From: Streptomyces sp. CB01635 | GTDB taxonomy: Bacteria > Actinomycetota > Actinomycetes > Streptomycetales > Streptomycetaceae | NCBI RefSeq assembly: GCF_002803065.1 | Contig: NZ_NNBL01000005.1 | Coordinates: forward strand, 248,001 to 312,000 | DNA length: 64,000 bases | Direction: 5' to 3' | Shown here: one piece after another, positions 52,482-60,479 of the stretch | Numbering within the stretch: position 1 is the first letter of the stretch | Layout of the letters: each line of letters begins with the position of its first letter | Made by a program: the position numbers and the translations under genes | The notes under the pieces: model-generated | What the model saw: the letters and a program-made list of their open reading frames with translations, nothing else | The model's database searches: none | What the model was told of the DNA's origin: nothing

Positions 52482-53186
52482 GTGTCCCCCCAGCCCGCAG
52501 CACCCCGCAGCCGCCGAGAACGCCCGGCCAAGCCCGCCCTGACCCGGGACGGCATCGTCGCGGCCGCGGTCATGATCATGCGCGACGAAGGCCTCAAGCG
52601 CGTCACCATGCGCCGCCTTGCGCAGGAGCTCGACACGGGCCCGGCCTCGCTCTACGTGTACGTGCGCAACACCGCCGAGCTGCACGCGGCCATCCTGGAC
52701 GAGCTGCTCGGCGAGGTCGACCTCTCCCCCGCCACCGCTGCGGGCGACTGGCAGGACCGTCTGGTGCGGATCCTGTTCTCGTACACCGCCGTGCTGTTCG
52801 AGCATCCGAGCCTCGCCCGTTCGGCACTCGTGGCGATGCCCTCGGGCGAGCACTACCTCGACCTGATCGAAGCCCTTCTCGCGCTGCTCGCCGAGGGTGG
52901 TGTCCCGGACGCGCAGGCCGCGTGGGGCGTGGACGCCCTTCTGCAGTACGCCACTTCGACCGCGGCCGAGCAGTCCACCCGCGACCGGGACGAGGACGCC
53001 CAGGGCGACTGGGACGCCCTGACCACCGCGCTGCACGACGTGTCCGCCACGAGCCACCCGCGCCTCGCCGCGCTGGGCGACGAACTGCTGTCCGGGCCGG
53101 GACAGGCCCGCCTGGGCTGGGGCCTACGGGTGCTGCTCAACGGGATGCCGCACACACCCCGGCCGTCCAGCGCCGACACTCCGTGA
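52482..53186 (+). CDS. TetR family regulator of the monooxygenase
   Basis: The 234-residue regulator has the N-terminal HTH (about 20-65, IVAAAVMIMRDEGLKRVTMRRLAQELDTGPASLYVYV) and a TetR_C-type ligand domain (about 90-220). The sequence of the HTH and the spacing of the operators match a repressor of the divergent-like, collinear monooxygenase. GTG 52482 is the start. Gene order enzyme-then-repressor and operator at both promoters indicate autoregulation with the enzyme's substrate as inducer. Confidence 0.9.
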   Translation: MSPQPAAPRSRRERPAKPALTRDGIVAAAVMIMRDEGLKRVTMRRLAQELDTGPASLYVYVRNTAELHAAILDELLGEVDLSPATAAGDWQDRLVRILFSYTAVLFEHPSLARSALVAMPSGEHYLDLIEALLALLAEGGVPDAQAAWGVDALLQYATSTAAEQSTRDRDEDAQGDWDALTTALHDVSATSHPRLAALGDELLSGPGQARLGWGLRVLLNGMPHTPRPSSADTP

Positions 53187-53210
53187 CCCCCCACCCGGTG
53201 TCGCGGCAGG

Positions 53211-53732
53211 TCAACGCGTCGCCCTGACGTCCAGGCGCACGGTCAGCCGGCGGCCGGTCAGGCCCTTCGCGGTGGTCACACCGAACGCGTACCGGTCGAC
53301 GACGGCCGACCCCACGACCGTCAGCCTGCGGCCCTCGACGGCCACACTCTCCACGGTGACGCCGACCGGCCGGCTGACGCCCATGACAGTCAACTCCCCC
53401 GTCAGGACCGGCCCGTTGGACCCCACCTCGACACCGTCAGCGCGGTACGCGATTTCGGGGTGGGTGGCCGCATCGAGGTAGTCGGCCGACCTGACGTGTT
53501 CGTCGCGGCGCGCCACACCCGACTCGAACGTGTGCGCTCCGATCCTGACGTCCACTGTGGACTTCTCGACAGGTCCGGCCACCTCGATCCGTCCCCGCGT
53601 GATCCGGAAGCTGCCCCGCACCGGGAACAGCCCGAAGACCGTGCGCATACGGAAGTTCGCGCTCGACGCCGCCGGATCGATCTCGTACGTGCCGCTCTCC
53701 GGCACAGGGTGCTCTCCCACTCGCGATGCCAC
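53211..53732 (-). CDS. YceI family protein
   Basis: The 173-residue protein is a lipocalin-like YceI domain (ESGTYEIDPAASSANFRMRTVFGLFPVRGSF), known to bind isoprenoid-like ligands, with the family end KGLTGRRLTVRLDV. No signal peptide is evident. GTG 53732 follows GGAGG with five-base spacing, so the in-frame ATG at 53744, 53783 and the upstream frame to 54062 are less likely. Confidence 0.86.
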   Translation of the reverse strand: MASRVGEHPVPESGTYEIDPAASSANFRMRTVFGLFPVRGSFRITRGRIEVAGPVEKSTVDVRIGAHTFESGVARRDEHVRSADYLDAATHPEIAYRADGVEVGSNGPVLTGELTVMGVSRPVGVTVESVAVEGRRLTVVGSAVVDRYAFGVTTAKGLTGRRLTVRLDVRATR

Positions 53733-54091
53733 CATGACCTCCATCGGTCTCGTCGCCGCCACTTCGCCGGCTGACCTCAGCATGTCCGGCGGCGGGCGGC
53801 ACGCGGCAGAGCGAGATGTCGTCACCCGACCGGTACAAATGTCACTCCTGACGTCCATCGCGCAGGTGCCATGCCCATCCGGTGCGACCAACTGCCGTCC
53901 CACGTATGGGTATTGGTGTTCCACACACCTCTCCCGACACCCCTCGAAGGGCCCCGCGCGGCCGTACATCGTGCCATCCCACCAACACTGCGCAGGGGCA
54001 ATGCACCGAAGAACCGTGCACAAGTGTGTGTGGTGTGAGTACCCTTCGGCACCAACACACACAGCCCCACAGCAACAGGAAGCGGGCAGTC
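53733..54091. other. 359-bp stretch without gene, holding leader hairpin
   Basis: No supported gene. A GT-rich arm GTGTGTGTGGTG (54024-54035) and arm CACC-A-ACACACAC (54050-54062) with one bulge form a hairpin of about 12 bp, ending about 30 bp before the next ATG. Repeated GTGT segments and the phrase GTATGGGTATTGGTG are near 53904-53920. Promoters for the flanking genes lie here but none is unambiguous. Confidence 0.5.
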
Positions 54092-54721
54092 ATGTCGGAC
54101 AGCAACACGCTCAAGTCCCAGTACTCCGCCCAGGTGGAGGCCGACATCGAGCGCAACGCCAAGGAACAGGAGCGCGTCGCCGCCGAGTTGGCCGCGCTTC
54201 AGGAGCAGCTCCAGACGCTGGACCACGACCGCACCCTGCTGGTGGGGATGCGCGAGGCGCTCTCGGGCCAAGGCACTGCAGCGGTGGCCGAGGGGGCACC
54301 GGTCGCGCCGAAGGCGGCGCCTCCTGTCGAACTCCCCAAGGCACGCAAGCCGAAGGGTGAGAGCGCGGCACCCAAGCAGCGCGCGAAGAAGGCGGCCGGC
54401 AAGAAGGACGCCGCGAAGAAGGCGCCCACCGTCGCGCAGCCCCGCACACCCGGTACCCCCACCCTGCGGGAACTCGTCCTGAACCTCATCACCACGAGCA
54501 CCGAGCCGCGTTCGGCCGCCGAGGTCACCACGACGCTCGCCGAGACCCACCCGGAGCGCAAGGCCGGCGGCACGGTCGTGCGCAACACCCTCGAATCCCT
54601 CGTCGCCCGCGGTCAGGCCGAGCGCACCAAGCAGAACAAGTCCGTGTTCTACACCGCCCTTCCGGCGCCCGCCACCGCCGAGGACGCCGCCGGCAAGAAG
54701 GACGCACCGGCGAACGCCTGA
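54092..54721 (+). CDS. Histone H1-like winged-helix protein with coiled-coil head
   Basis: The 209-residue protein has an N-terminal coiled coil (about 1-55, EADIERNAKEQERVAAELAALQEQLQTL), a Lys/Ala/Pro-rich middle (KQRAKKAAGKKDAAKKAP) resembling histone H1 tails, and a C-terminal winged helix (about 135-195, TLRELVLNLITTSTEPRSAAEV and TVVRNTLESLVARGQ). It probably binds DNA as a nucleoid-associated or MarR-like protein. Start ATG 54092. The region upstream contains a GT-rich hairpin. Confidence 0.78.
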   Translation: MSDSNTLKSQYSAQVEADIERNAKEQERVAAELAALQEQLQTLDHDRTLLVGMREALSGQGTAAVAEGAPVAPKAAPPVELPKARKPKGESAAPKQRAKKAAGKKDAAKKAPTVAQPRTPGTPTLRELVLNLITTSTEPRSAAEVTTTLAETHPERKAGGTVVRNTLESLVARGQAERTKQNKSVFYTALPAPATAEDAAGKKDAPANA

Positions 54722-54768
54722 GACTTGGCGGACGCCGGGTGGAACAGCCACCGCTATGGTGCACCCTC

Positions 54769-55368
54769 ATGGAACCCACCGCTGAGACGTACACGGCACT
54801 GGCGACCCGCATCCGGGCGGCGCCACCGCGGTGCGGACCGGTCAGGCTCGTCGCCGTGGACGGCCCGTCGGGGGCGGGCAAGAGCACGTTCGCCGAGCGC
54901 CTGGCCGGGGCACTCGGCAGCGCGCGGATCGTGCACACGGACGACTTCGCCTCGTGGGACGACCCGTTGGGCTGGTGGTCCCGCCTCGAGGAGCAGGTGC
55001 TCCAGCCGTTGGGGAGCGGGGTGGCCGGCCGGTTCCAGCGCTACGACTGGGTGCGGCGCGAACTCGCCGAGTGGCACGACGTTCCCGTCGGCCACGCCCT
55101 CGTCCTCGAAGGTGTGTCGACGGCGCGCCGAGCCGTCGCCGACCGTCTCGCCTGCGCCGTGTGGGTCGAGACGGGTCGGACGGTGCGTCTGCGCAGGGGC
55201 CTGGCCCGTGACGGTGAGGACGCGCTGCCGCAGTGGCGTGCGTGGATGGCCGCGGAGGACGAGCACTTCGCCCAGGACGGGACCCGGGAGCGGGCCGACG
55301 TGGTGGTCGACGGCAACCCGCGCACCGCGCCCGCCGATCCGGCACACACCTACCTGCGCCTGCGGTAA
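54769..55368 (+). CDS. P-loop NTPase, uridine-kinase-like
   Basis: The 199-residue protein has Walker A GPSGAGKST (residues 32-40), HTDDFASWDD for the substrate Asp pair, and LVLEGVSTARR. This is the uridine/phosphoribulokinase-like branch of nucleoside kinases; the substrate is unproven. ATG 54769 is used; the upstream in-frame start to 54739 has no support. It lies 47 bp after the H1-like gene. Confidence 0.85.
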   Translation: MEPTAETYTALATRIRAAPPRCGPVRLVAVDGPSGAGKSTFAERLAGALGSARIVHTDDFASWDDPLGWWSRLEEQVLQPLGSGVAGRFQRYDWVRRELAEWHDVPVGHALVLEGVSTARRAVADRLACAVWVETGRTVRLRRGLARDGEDALPQWRAWMAAEDEHFAQDGTRERADVVVDGNPRTAPADPAHTYLRLR

Positions 55369-55390
55369 CCACCCGTCCCCATAAGGGAGT

Positions 55391-55960
55391 TCAGGGTCGG
55401 CCGGCACGTGACGTGCGACGCGCCAGGATGTCCAGGACACGCTCGCCCCACCGGAGGTTCTCCTCCTCGAAGGAGCGGCCTCGCATCAACGTCAGGTACG
55501 GGCCGATGCGTTCGCCGTCGCGCAGGTACGTGTCCTCGTCGCGCCCGTTGAGGAGCCGCTCCCTGAGGCGTTCGTAGCGGGCCAGCTTGCCGCGCGCCCA
55601 CCCCATGCGCTCCTCGACGAGCGCGCGTACGGCGTCCGGGTCCGCGCCGTCCGAGGCCTGGATCTTGACCATGAGTTCGTCGCGGATGGCGGTGGGCCTC
55701 GGCGGGGCGACAGCGAAGTCGTCCAGGGCGGCACGTCCCGCGTCGGTGAGCGTGAACATCCGCTTGTTCGGCCTGCGTTCCTGCGGCACGACCCGCGCCT
55801 CGACCAGGCCGTCCCCGGCGAGGCGCTCCAGTTCGCGGTAGAGCTGCTGCGGGGTCGCGGACCAGAAGTTGGCCACCGCCACGTCGAACACCTTGGCCAG
55901 GTCGTACCCGGACGCCTCGCCCTCCAGGAGAGCCGCGAGGACCGCGTGCTTCAGAGACAT
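55391..55960 (-). CDS. PadR family transcriptional regulator
   Basis: The 189-residue regulator has a winged helix (about 1-85, LKHAVLAALLEGEASGYDLAKVF, ATPQQLYRELERLAGDGLV) and a C-terminal dimerisation helix (Vir family). It diverges from an NTF2-like protein, 69 bp apart, which it probably regulates. Such regulators often sense phenolic acids or drugs. Start ATG 55960. Confidence 0.9.
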   Translation of the reverse strand: MSLKHAVLAALLEGEASGYDLAKVFDVAVANFWSATPQQLYRELERLAGDGLVEARVVPQERRPNKRMFTLTDAGRAALDDFAVAPPRPTAIRDELMVKIQASDGADPDAVRALVEERMGWARGKLARYERLRERLLNGRDEDTYLRDGERIGPYLTLMRGRSFEEENLRWGERVLDILARRTSRAGRP

Positions 55961-56029
55961 CTGGACACGCTAACACCTGCACGATTAATGTCGGCCGCAC
56001 CTATTCAACAAATTGACTATGGAGCGCAC

Positions 56030-56422
56030 ATGAAGGCATTCCGCAAGGCAGTGGAAGCGAACGACCCCGACGCCGTCGAGGCGCTCCTCGCCGAGAACGT
56101 CGTGTTCACCAGCCCGGTCGCCTTCCACCCGTACCCCGGCAAGGCGATGACCGCCGCGATCCTCCGGGGCGTCATGCGGGTCTTCGAGGACTTCCGCTAC
56201 GTACGGGAGATCAGCAGCGCAGACGGACGCGACCACGCCCTGGTCTTCGTCACCCGCGTCGGCGACCGGGAGGTCAACGGCTGCGACTTCATCCACCTCG
56301 ACGAGGACGGGCTCATCGACGACTTCACGGTCATGGTGCGCCCGCTGTCCGGCGCCGAGGCCCTCTCCGAGGCCATGGGAGCGCAGTTCGAGCGGATCCG
56401 ACAGGAGGCCGCGGGCGCGTAG
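56030..56422 (+). CDS. SnoaL/NTF2-like domain protein
   Basis: The 130-residue protein (ATG 56030 after GGAG, five-base spacing) is a SnoaL-like fold (MKAFRKAVEANDPDAVEALLAENVVFTSPV) with a cone-shaped pocket. Members act as isomerases, hydrolases or binding proteins. The upstream part to 55946 overlaps the PadR region and is not coding. Divergence from PadR suggests an inducible detoxification-type role; this is inference. Confidence 0.85.
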   Translation: MKAFRKAVEANDPDAVEALLAENVVFTSPVAFHPYPGKAMTAAILRGVMRVFEDFRYVREISSADGRDHALVFVTRVGDREVNGCDFIHLDEDGLIDDFTVMVRPLSGAEALSEAMGAQFERIRQEAAGA

Positions 56423-56451
56423 CCGCGCCGCCACTGTGAGGCCGGTGAGGG

Positions 56452-57411
56452 CTACCAGCCCCGGCCGGCCTCCAGGAGCTGGTCGCGGACGAGGGCGATG
56501 TGCGGGTTGTCCGGCGTTCCGGGGCGCTGGACGACGTAACCGGTGTTGAAGGGCGGGTCCTCCGGGTCGTGGAGGAGGACGAGCGCACCCGCCGCGAGCA
56601 GTTCGCGGCACAGGTAGCGGGGCAGCACGCTGAACCCGGCGCCGGCCGCCACGGCGGACACGACCCCGCGCAGGTCGGGCACGGTGACGGCGGCCTTGCA
56701 GGTCAGGCGTCTGCCGAAGACGTGATGCCAGTACCGGCGGACGATCGGGAGTTCCTCCGCGTACGTGATGAGCGGGACGGTGTGCAGCATCCCGGGCCCG
56801 TCGGCGGCGATCCGGTCCGGACCGCCGATACGGTCCGCCCAGGCGGGCGCGGCGACCAGGACGAACTCCTCGTCGGCGAGAGGCACCGACGTCAAGTTGC
56901 GGCCGCGGGGCCGGGCGGTGGCGATGACGAGGTCGTGCCGGCCGGTGCGCAGCTCCTCCAGGAGCGGGTCGGTCAGCCCGGTGGTGACGCGCAGCCGCAC
57001 CCCCTTCTCGACCAGTGGTGCCAGCGCCGGCAGGACGCAGTGGCACAGCATCTCGGCCGGTCCCGCGAGGTGGACGGGCTCGGCCGCGGCGTCGGTGCCG
57101 GGTCCGCCCTGCCCGGCGACGGCCGACAGGGCGTCGAGCGGGTCGACCACGCGGGACGCGAGCTCGTCGGCGAAGGGGGCGGGAGCGACGCCGCGCGGCA
57201 GCCGCTCGAACAGCTCGCGGTCCAGCTGCCGCTCCAGCGCGCGGATCTGTGTGGTGACGGTCGGCTGTGACAGACCGAGCAGCCGCGCGGCCGCGGTGAA
57301 GGAACCCGACCGGTACACCGCGAGGAAGGTGCGGAGCAGATTCAGGTCCAGCGGGCCCGTGTGCGCCGTCCGGCCTATTCCCGGAGACCCATTCGAATCC
57401 CTATTTCTCAT
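56452..57411 (-). CDS. LysR family transcriptional regulator
   Basis: The 319-residue regulator has an N-terminal HTH (about 22-80, LDLNLLRTFLAVYRSGSFTAAARLLGLSQPTVTTQIRALE) and a substrate-binding domain. It diverges from the DJ-1/PfpI-like gene with a 149-bp spacer that contains AT-richer repeats of the type CCTATTGG, so that gene is its likely target. Start ATG 57411 follows GGGTGG; GTG 57420 is an alternative. Confidence 0.9.
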   Translation of the reverse strand: MRNRDSNGSPGIGRTAHTGPLDLNLLRTFLAVYRSGSFTAAARLLGLSQPTVTTQIRALERQLDRELFERLPRGVAPAPFADELASRVVDPLDALSAVAGQGGPGTDAAAEPVHLAGPAEMLCHCVLPALAPLVEKGVRLRVTTGLTDPLLEELRTGRHDLVIATARPRGRNLTSVPLADEEFVLVAAPAWADRIGGPDRIAADGPGMLHTVPLITYAEELPIVRRYWHHVFGRRLTCKAAVTVPDLRGVVSAVAAGAGFSVLPRYLCRELLAAGALVLLHDPEDPPFNTGYVVQRPGTPDNPHIALVRDQLLEAGRGW

Positions 57412-57560
57412 ATTGGCCACCCTATTGGATTCCTATGGGAGACCCGCCCTACGGTCGGTGCCGTCGCCACACACTGACGATCTGAGCACAAAGCGTCAGA
57501 CTTTCCGCGATCCGAACCCGTACTCCGGGCCCGCAGGCCCGCACCCTCGGAGCACTCACC

Positions 57561-58256
57561 ATGTCGAAGATCCTTTTCGTAGTCACCGGCGCCACCTACT
57601 GGACGCTGGCCGACGGCACCCTGCACCCGACCGGCTTCTGGGCGGAGGAGGCCGTCGCCCCGTACGAAGCCTTCAAGGCCGCGGGTTACGACATCGTCGT
57701 GGCCACCCCCGGTGGCGTCGTCCCGACCGTGGACAAGGGCTCCCTCGCGCCCGAGTTCAACGGCGGCCAGGAGGGCGCGGACCAGGTGGCCGCGGCCCTC
57801 GCCTCCTTCAGCGAACTCCAGCACCCGGTCAAGGTGGAGGACGTGAACCTCGACGACTACGCGGCGGTGTTCTACCCCGGCGGCCACGGCCCCATGGAGG
57901 ACCTCTCCGCCGACGCCGACTCGGGCAGGCTCCTCGCCCTCGCCCTGGAGACGGGCAAGCCGCTCGGCATCGTCTGCCACGCCCCGGCCGCCATGCTCGC
58001 CGCGATCAAGGGCGACGGCTCCAACGCCTTCGCCGGGTACAAGGCGACCGCCTTCACCAACGCCGAGGAGACCCAGGCCGGCTTCGCCGACAAGGCGAAG
58101 TGGCTGCTCCAGGACCGCCTCGTCAACGCGGGCGTGGACTTCCAGGAGGGCGAGCCGTGGGCCCCGAAGACGGTCGTCGACCGCAACCTGGTCACGGGCC
58201 AGAACCCGTCCTCCGCCGCCCCGCTCGCGGCCGAGCTGCTCAAGAAGCTGGCCTGA
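57561..58256 (+). CDS. DJ-1/PfpI family, Hsp31-like type-1 glutamine-amidotransferase domain
   Basis: The 231-residue protein has the nucleophile elbow GIVCHAPAAM (Cys139, His140) and an acid in HPTGFWAEEA (Glu29/Glu30), as in Hsp31-type glyoxalase III and deglycases. Start ATG 57561 has GGAG eight bases upstream. It is followed after 2 bp by a TetR and then aldehyde dehydrogenase, so the three may act on reactive carbonyls such as methylglyoxal. Confidence 0.9.
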   Translation: MSKILFVVTGATYWTLADGTLHPTGFWAEEAVAPYEAFKAAGYDIVVATPGGVVPTVDKGSLAPEFNGGQEGADQVAAALASFSELQHPVKVEDVNLDDYAAVFYPGGHGPMEDLSADADSGRLLALALETGKPLGIVCHAPAAMLAAIKGDGSNAFAGYKATAFTNAEETQAGFADKAKWLLQDRLVNAGVDFQEGEPWAPKTVVDRNLVTGQNPSSAAPLAAELLKKLA

Positions 58257-58258
58257 CG

Positions 58259-58876
58259 ATGGGCGCCGACCGGCTCGACGAGGTCCTCGACGCCACCTAC
58301 GACTGCCTGACCAGGTACGGCGTTCGGCGCACCACGATGGACGACATCGCTTCCACCATGGGCGTGTCCCGGTCCGCGGTCTACCAGTACGTACGGAACA
58401 AGGACGACGCCTTCCGCCGGCTCGCCGAGCGTCAGCACACGCAGGCGCTGGGGCGAGCCCGGCGGGCGGCAGCCGAGGATTCTCCCCTCGCCGAGCGCGT
58501 CCGGGGTGTCCTGGCGGCCAAGCTCGACCTGGTCCTGCGCCTCGCCGGGGACTCGCCGCACTCCGCCGAGCTCCTCGACGCGAAGGCCCGGCTGTTCGCC
58601 GACATCTGCCACACGTTCACCGCGGACCTGCGCCGGCTGCTGACCGGCCTGTTCACGGAGGCGGGCACCCCCGCCGCCGTGGAACCCGCCGAGGCCGCCG
58701 ACATCTGCATCGCCCTGGTGGTCGGCCTGGAGTCGGTGTCCGACGCACGGCAGTTGTTCACCCCGGCCACGGACGCGCTGCTCGCAGGGCTCCTCGGCGG
58801 CCCCGTATCCGTATGCACCTCGCGGGTGACAACGCCCGGCGGGGCGCCCCCCGGATCGGCGACACATCCCGCCTGA
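58259..58876 (+). CDS. TetR family regulator
   Basis: The 205-residue protein has a TetR HTH (about 10-60, TTMDDIASTMGVSRSAVYQYVRNKDD) and a variable C-terminal domain. It begins 2 bp after the DJ-1-like gene (ATG 58259), so is translated with it. It likely controls its own operon and the aldehyde dehydrogenase after it. Its ligand is unknown; an aldehyde would fit. Confidence 0.88.
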   Translation: MGADRLDEVLDATYDCLTRYGVRRTTMDDIASTMGVSRSAVYQYVRNKDDAFRRLAERQHTQALGRARRAAAEDSPLAERVRGVLAAKLDLVLRLAGDSPHSAELLDAKARLFADICHTFTADLRRLLTGLFTEAGTPAAVEPAEAADICIALVVGLESVSDARQLFTPATDALLAGLLGGPVSVCTSRVTTPGGAPPGSATHPA

Positions 58877-58977
58877 CCGGCCACACTGTGCCCACCCCAG
58901 GCCACTGCCGCGTTCTTCCCCCCACCCCTGACCTCCCGCTCGACACCCGCCGAGCACCCCCTCGCAGGAGACCCCTC

Positions 58978-60291
58978 GTGACCGACATCGATGACCTTGT
59001 CGTCCGCCTCCGCGCCACCTTCGCCAGTGGCCGCACCAAGCCGCTCGCCTGGCGCAAGGAGCAGCTCACCCGGCTGCGCGCCATGTTCACCGAGCACCGG
59101 GGCGACATCGCGGACGCCCTGTACGCCGATCTGCACAAGCCGCGCGCCGACGCCTTCGCCACCGAAATCGACTTCCCCGTACGGGAGATCGACCACACCC
59201 TGAACCATCTCGACGAGTGGCTGCGCCCCCGGCCCGTGGCGTCCGGCGCCCTCGCGGGTCTGCCCGACGGATCGGCGGCCGGAACGCAGTACGACCCGCT
59301 CGGCACCGTCCTGATCATCGCGCCCTGGAACTACCCGGTGCAGCTGCTGCTGGTGCCGCTCGTCGGCGCGCTCGCGGCCGGCAACACCGTCGTACTCAAG
59401 CCGAGCGAGGTCACCCCGGCGACCTCCGCGCTCATCGCCCGCCTGGTGCCCGAGTACCTCGACAAGGAGGCCGTCGCCGTCGTCGAGGGCGGCATCCCCG
59501 AGACCACCGAACTGCTCGCCCAGCGCTGGGACCACATCTTCTACACCGGCAACGGAATGGTGGGCCGCATCGTCATGCGCGCCGCCGCCGAGCACCTCAC
59601 CCCGGTCACCCTCGAACTGGGCGGGAAGTCACCGGTGTTCGTGGACCGCGACGTCGATCTGAACCGCGTCGCCGAGCGCCTCGCGGGCGCCAAGTTCCGC
59701 AACGCCGGTCAGACATGTGTCGCCCCCGACTATGTACTGACCGACCCGGAGACCGCCTCCGAGCTCGCCGCCGCGCTCGCCAAGGCGGTCGAGGCGATGT
59801 TCGGTACCGACCCGCAGTCCTCGGACGCGTACGGGCGCATCGTCAACGAGCGGCACTTCGACCGGGTGTCCGCGCTGCTGGGCTCCGGGACGACGGCCTT
59901 CGGCGGGCAGGCCGACCGTGACGACACCTACATCGCGCCGACCGTCCTCACCGGCGTGAAGCCCGACGAGCCGGTCATGCGGGAGGAGATCTTCGGCCCC
60001 GTCCTGCCCATCGTCGAGGTCGCCGGACTCGACGAGGCGATCGAGTTCATCAACGACCGCGACAAGCCGCTCGCCCTCTACGGCTTCACGGAGAGCGAGG
60101 ACACCCGGCGCCGCCTCGCCGACGAGACGTCCTCCGGCGGCATCGGATTCGGTCTGCCGATGGCCCATCTCCGCGTCCCCGAGCTGCCGTTCGGCGGAGT
60201 CGGTGAGAGCGGTCTCGGCAGCTACCACGGCCCGCACTCCATCGCGACGTTCAGCCACCGCAAGGCCCGGCTCGACGTGCCGCTGGGCTGA
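58978..60291 (+). CDS. Aldehyde dehydrogenase, ALDH3-like
   Basis: The 437-residue enzyme oxidises aldehydes with NAD(P). It has the catalytic Cys in NAGQTCVAPDY, Glu in LELGGKSPVFV, and NPLG-type APWNYPVQLL. The length without a C-terminal membrane anchor fits bacterial ALDH3/fatty-aldehyde enzymes. GTG 58978 follows AGGAG with eight-base spacing. It is on the same strand as the DJ-1 and TetR genes, with a 101-bp gap, suggesting one carbonyl-detoxification unit. Confidence 0.92.
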   Translation: MTDIDDLVVRLRATFASGRTKPLAWRKEQLTRLRAMFTEHRGDIADALYADLHKPRADAFATEIDFPVREIDHTLNHLDEWLRPRPVASGALAGLPDGSAAGTQYDPLGTVLIIAPWNYPVQLLLVPLVGALAAGNTVVLKPSEVTPATSALIARLVPEYLDKEAVAVVEGGIPETTELLAQRWDHIFYTGNGMVGRIVMRAAAEHLTPVTLELGGKSPVFVDRDVDLNRVAERLAGAKFRNAGQTCVAPDYVLTDPETASELAAALAKAVEAMFGTDPQSSDAYGRIVNERHFDRVSALLGSGTTAFGGQADRDDTYIAPTVLTGVKPDEPVMREEIFGPVLPIVEVAGLDEAIEFINDRDKPLALYGFTESEDTRRRLADETSSGGIGFGLPMAHLRVPELPFGGVGESGLGSYHGPHSIATFSHRKARLDVPLG

Positions 60292-60302
60292 ACCGGCCGG
60301 GC

Positions 60303-60327
60303 GGGGCGGGTCCCGGCGGCCCGCCCC
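60303..60327. terminator. Stem-loop after aldehyde dehydrogenase
   Basis: GGGGCGGG (60303-60310) and CCCGCCCC (60320-60327) pair over 8 bp around a 9-base loop, 12 bp after the stop. Probable terminator; GC-only arms are common by chance here. Confidence 0.5.
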
Positions 60328-60479
60328 TCTCGCAGCCGCGAGCCGTGATCCTCAACTGCCCCCGCATACGCGAGTGTGTGGCAGTCATGTGGAGCTTCCC
60401 CGCACCGTATACACCGTCCGCCTCACGCGCCCTAGGCTTCCCGGTTGATCAACTCAATCCGTGCGCCGGGAGGCACCCC

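Noticed and set aside
57380..57400. tRNA-like TTCGAATCC
   Set aside because: A single TpsiC-like string without acceptor, D or anticodon arms, inside the LysR gene start.
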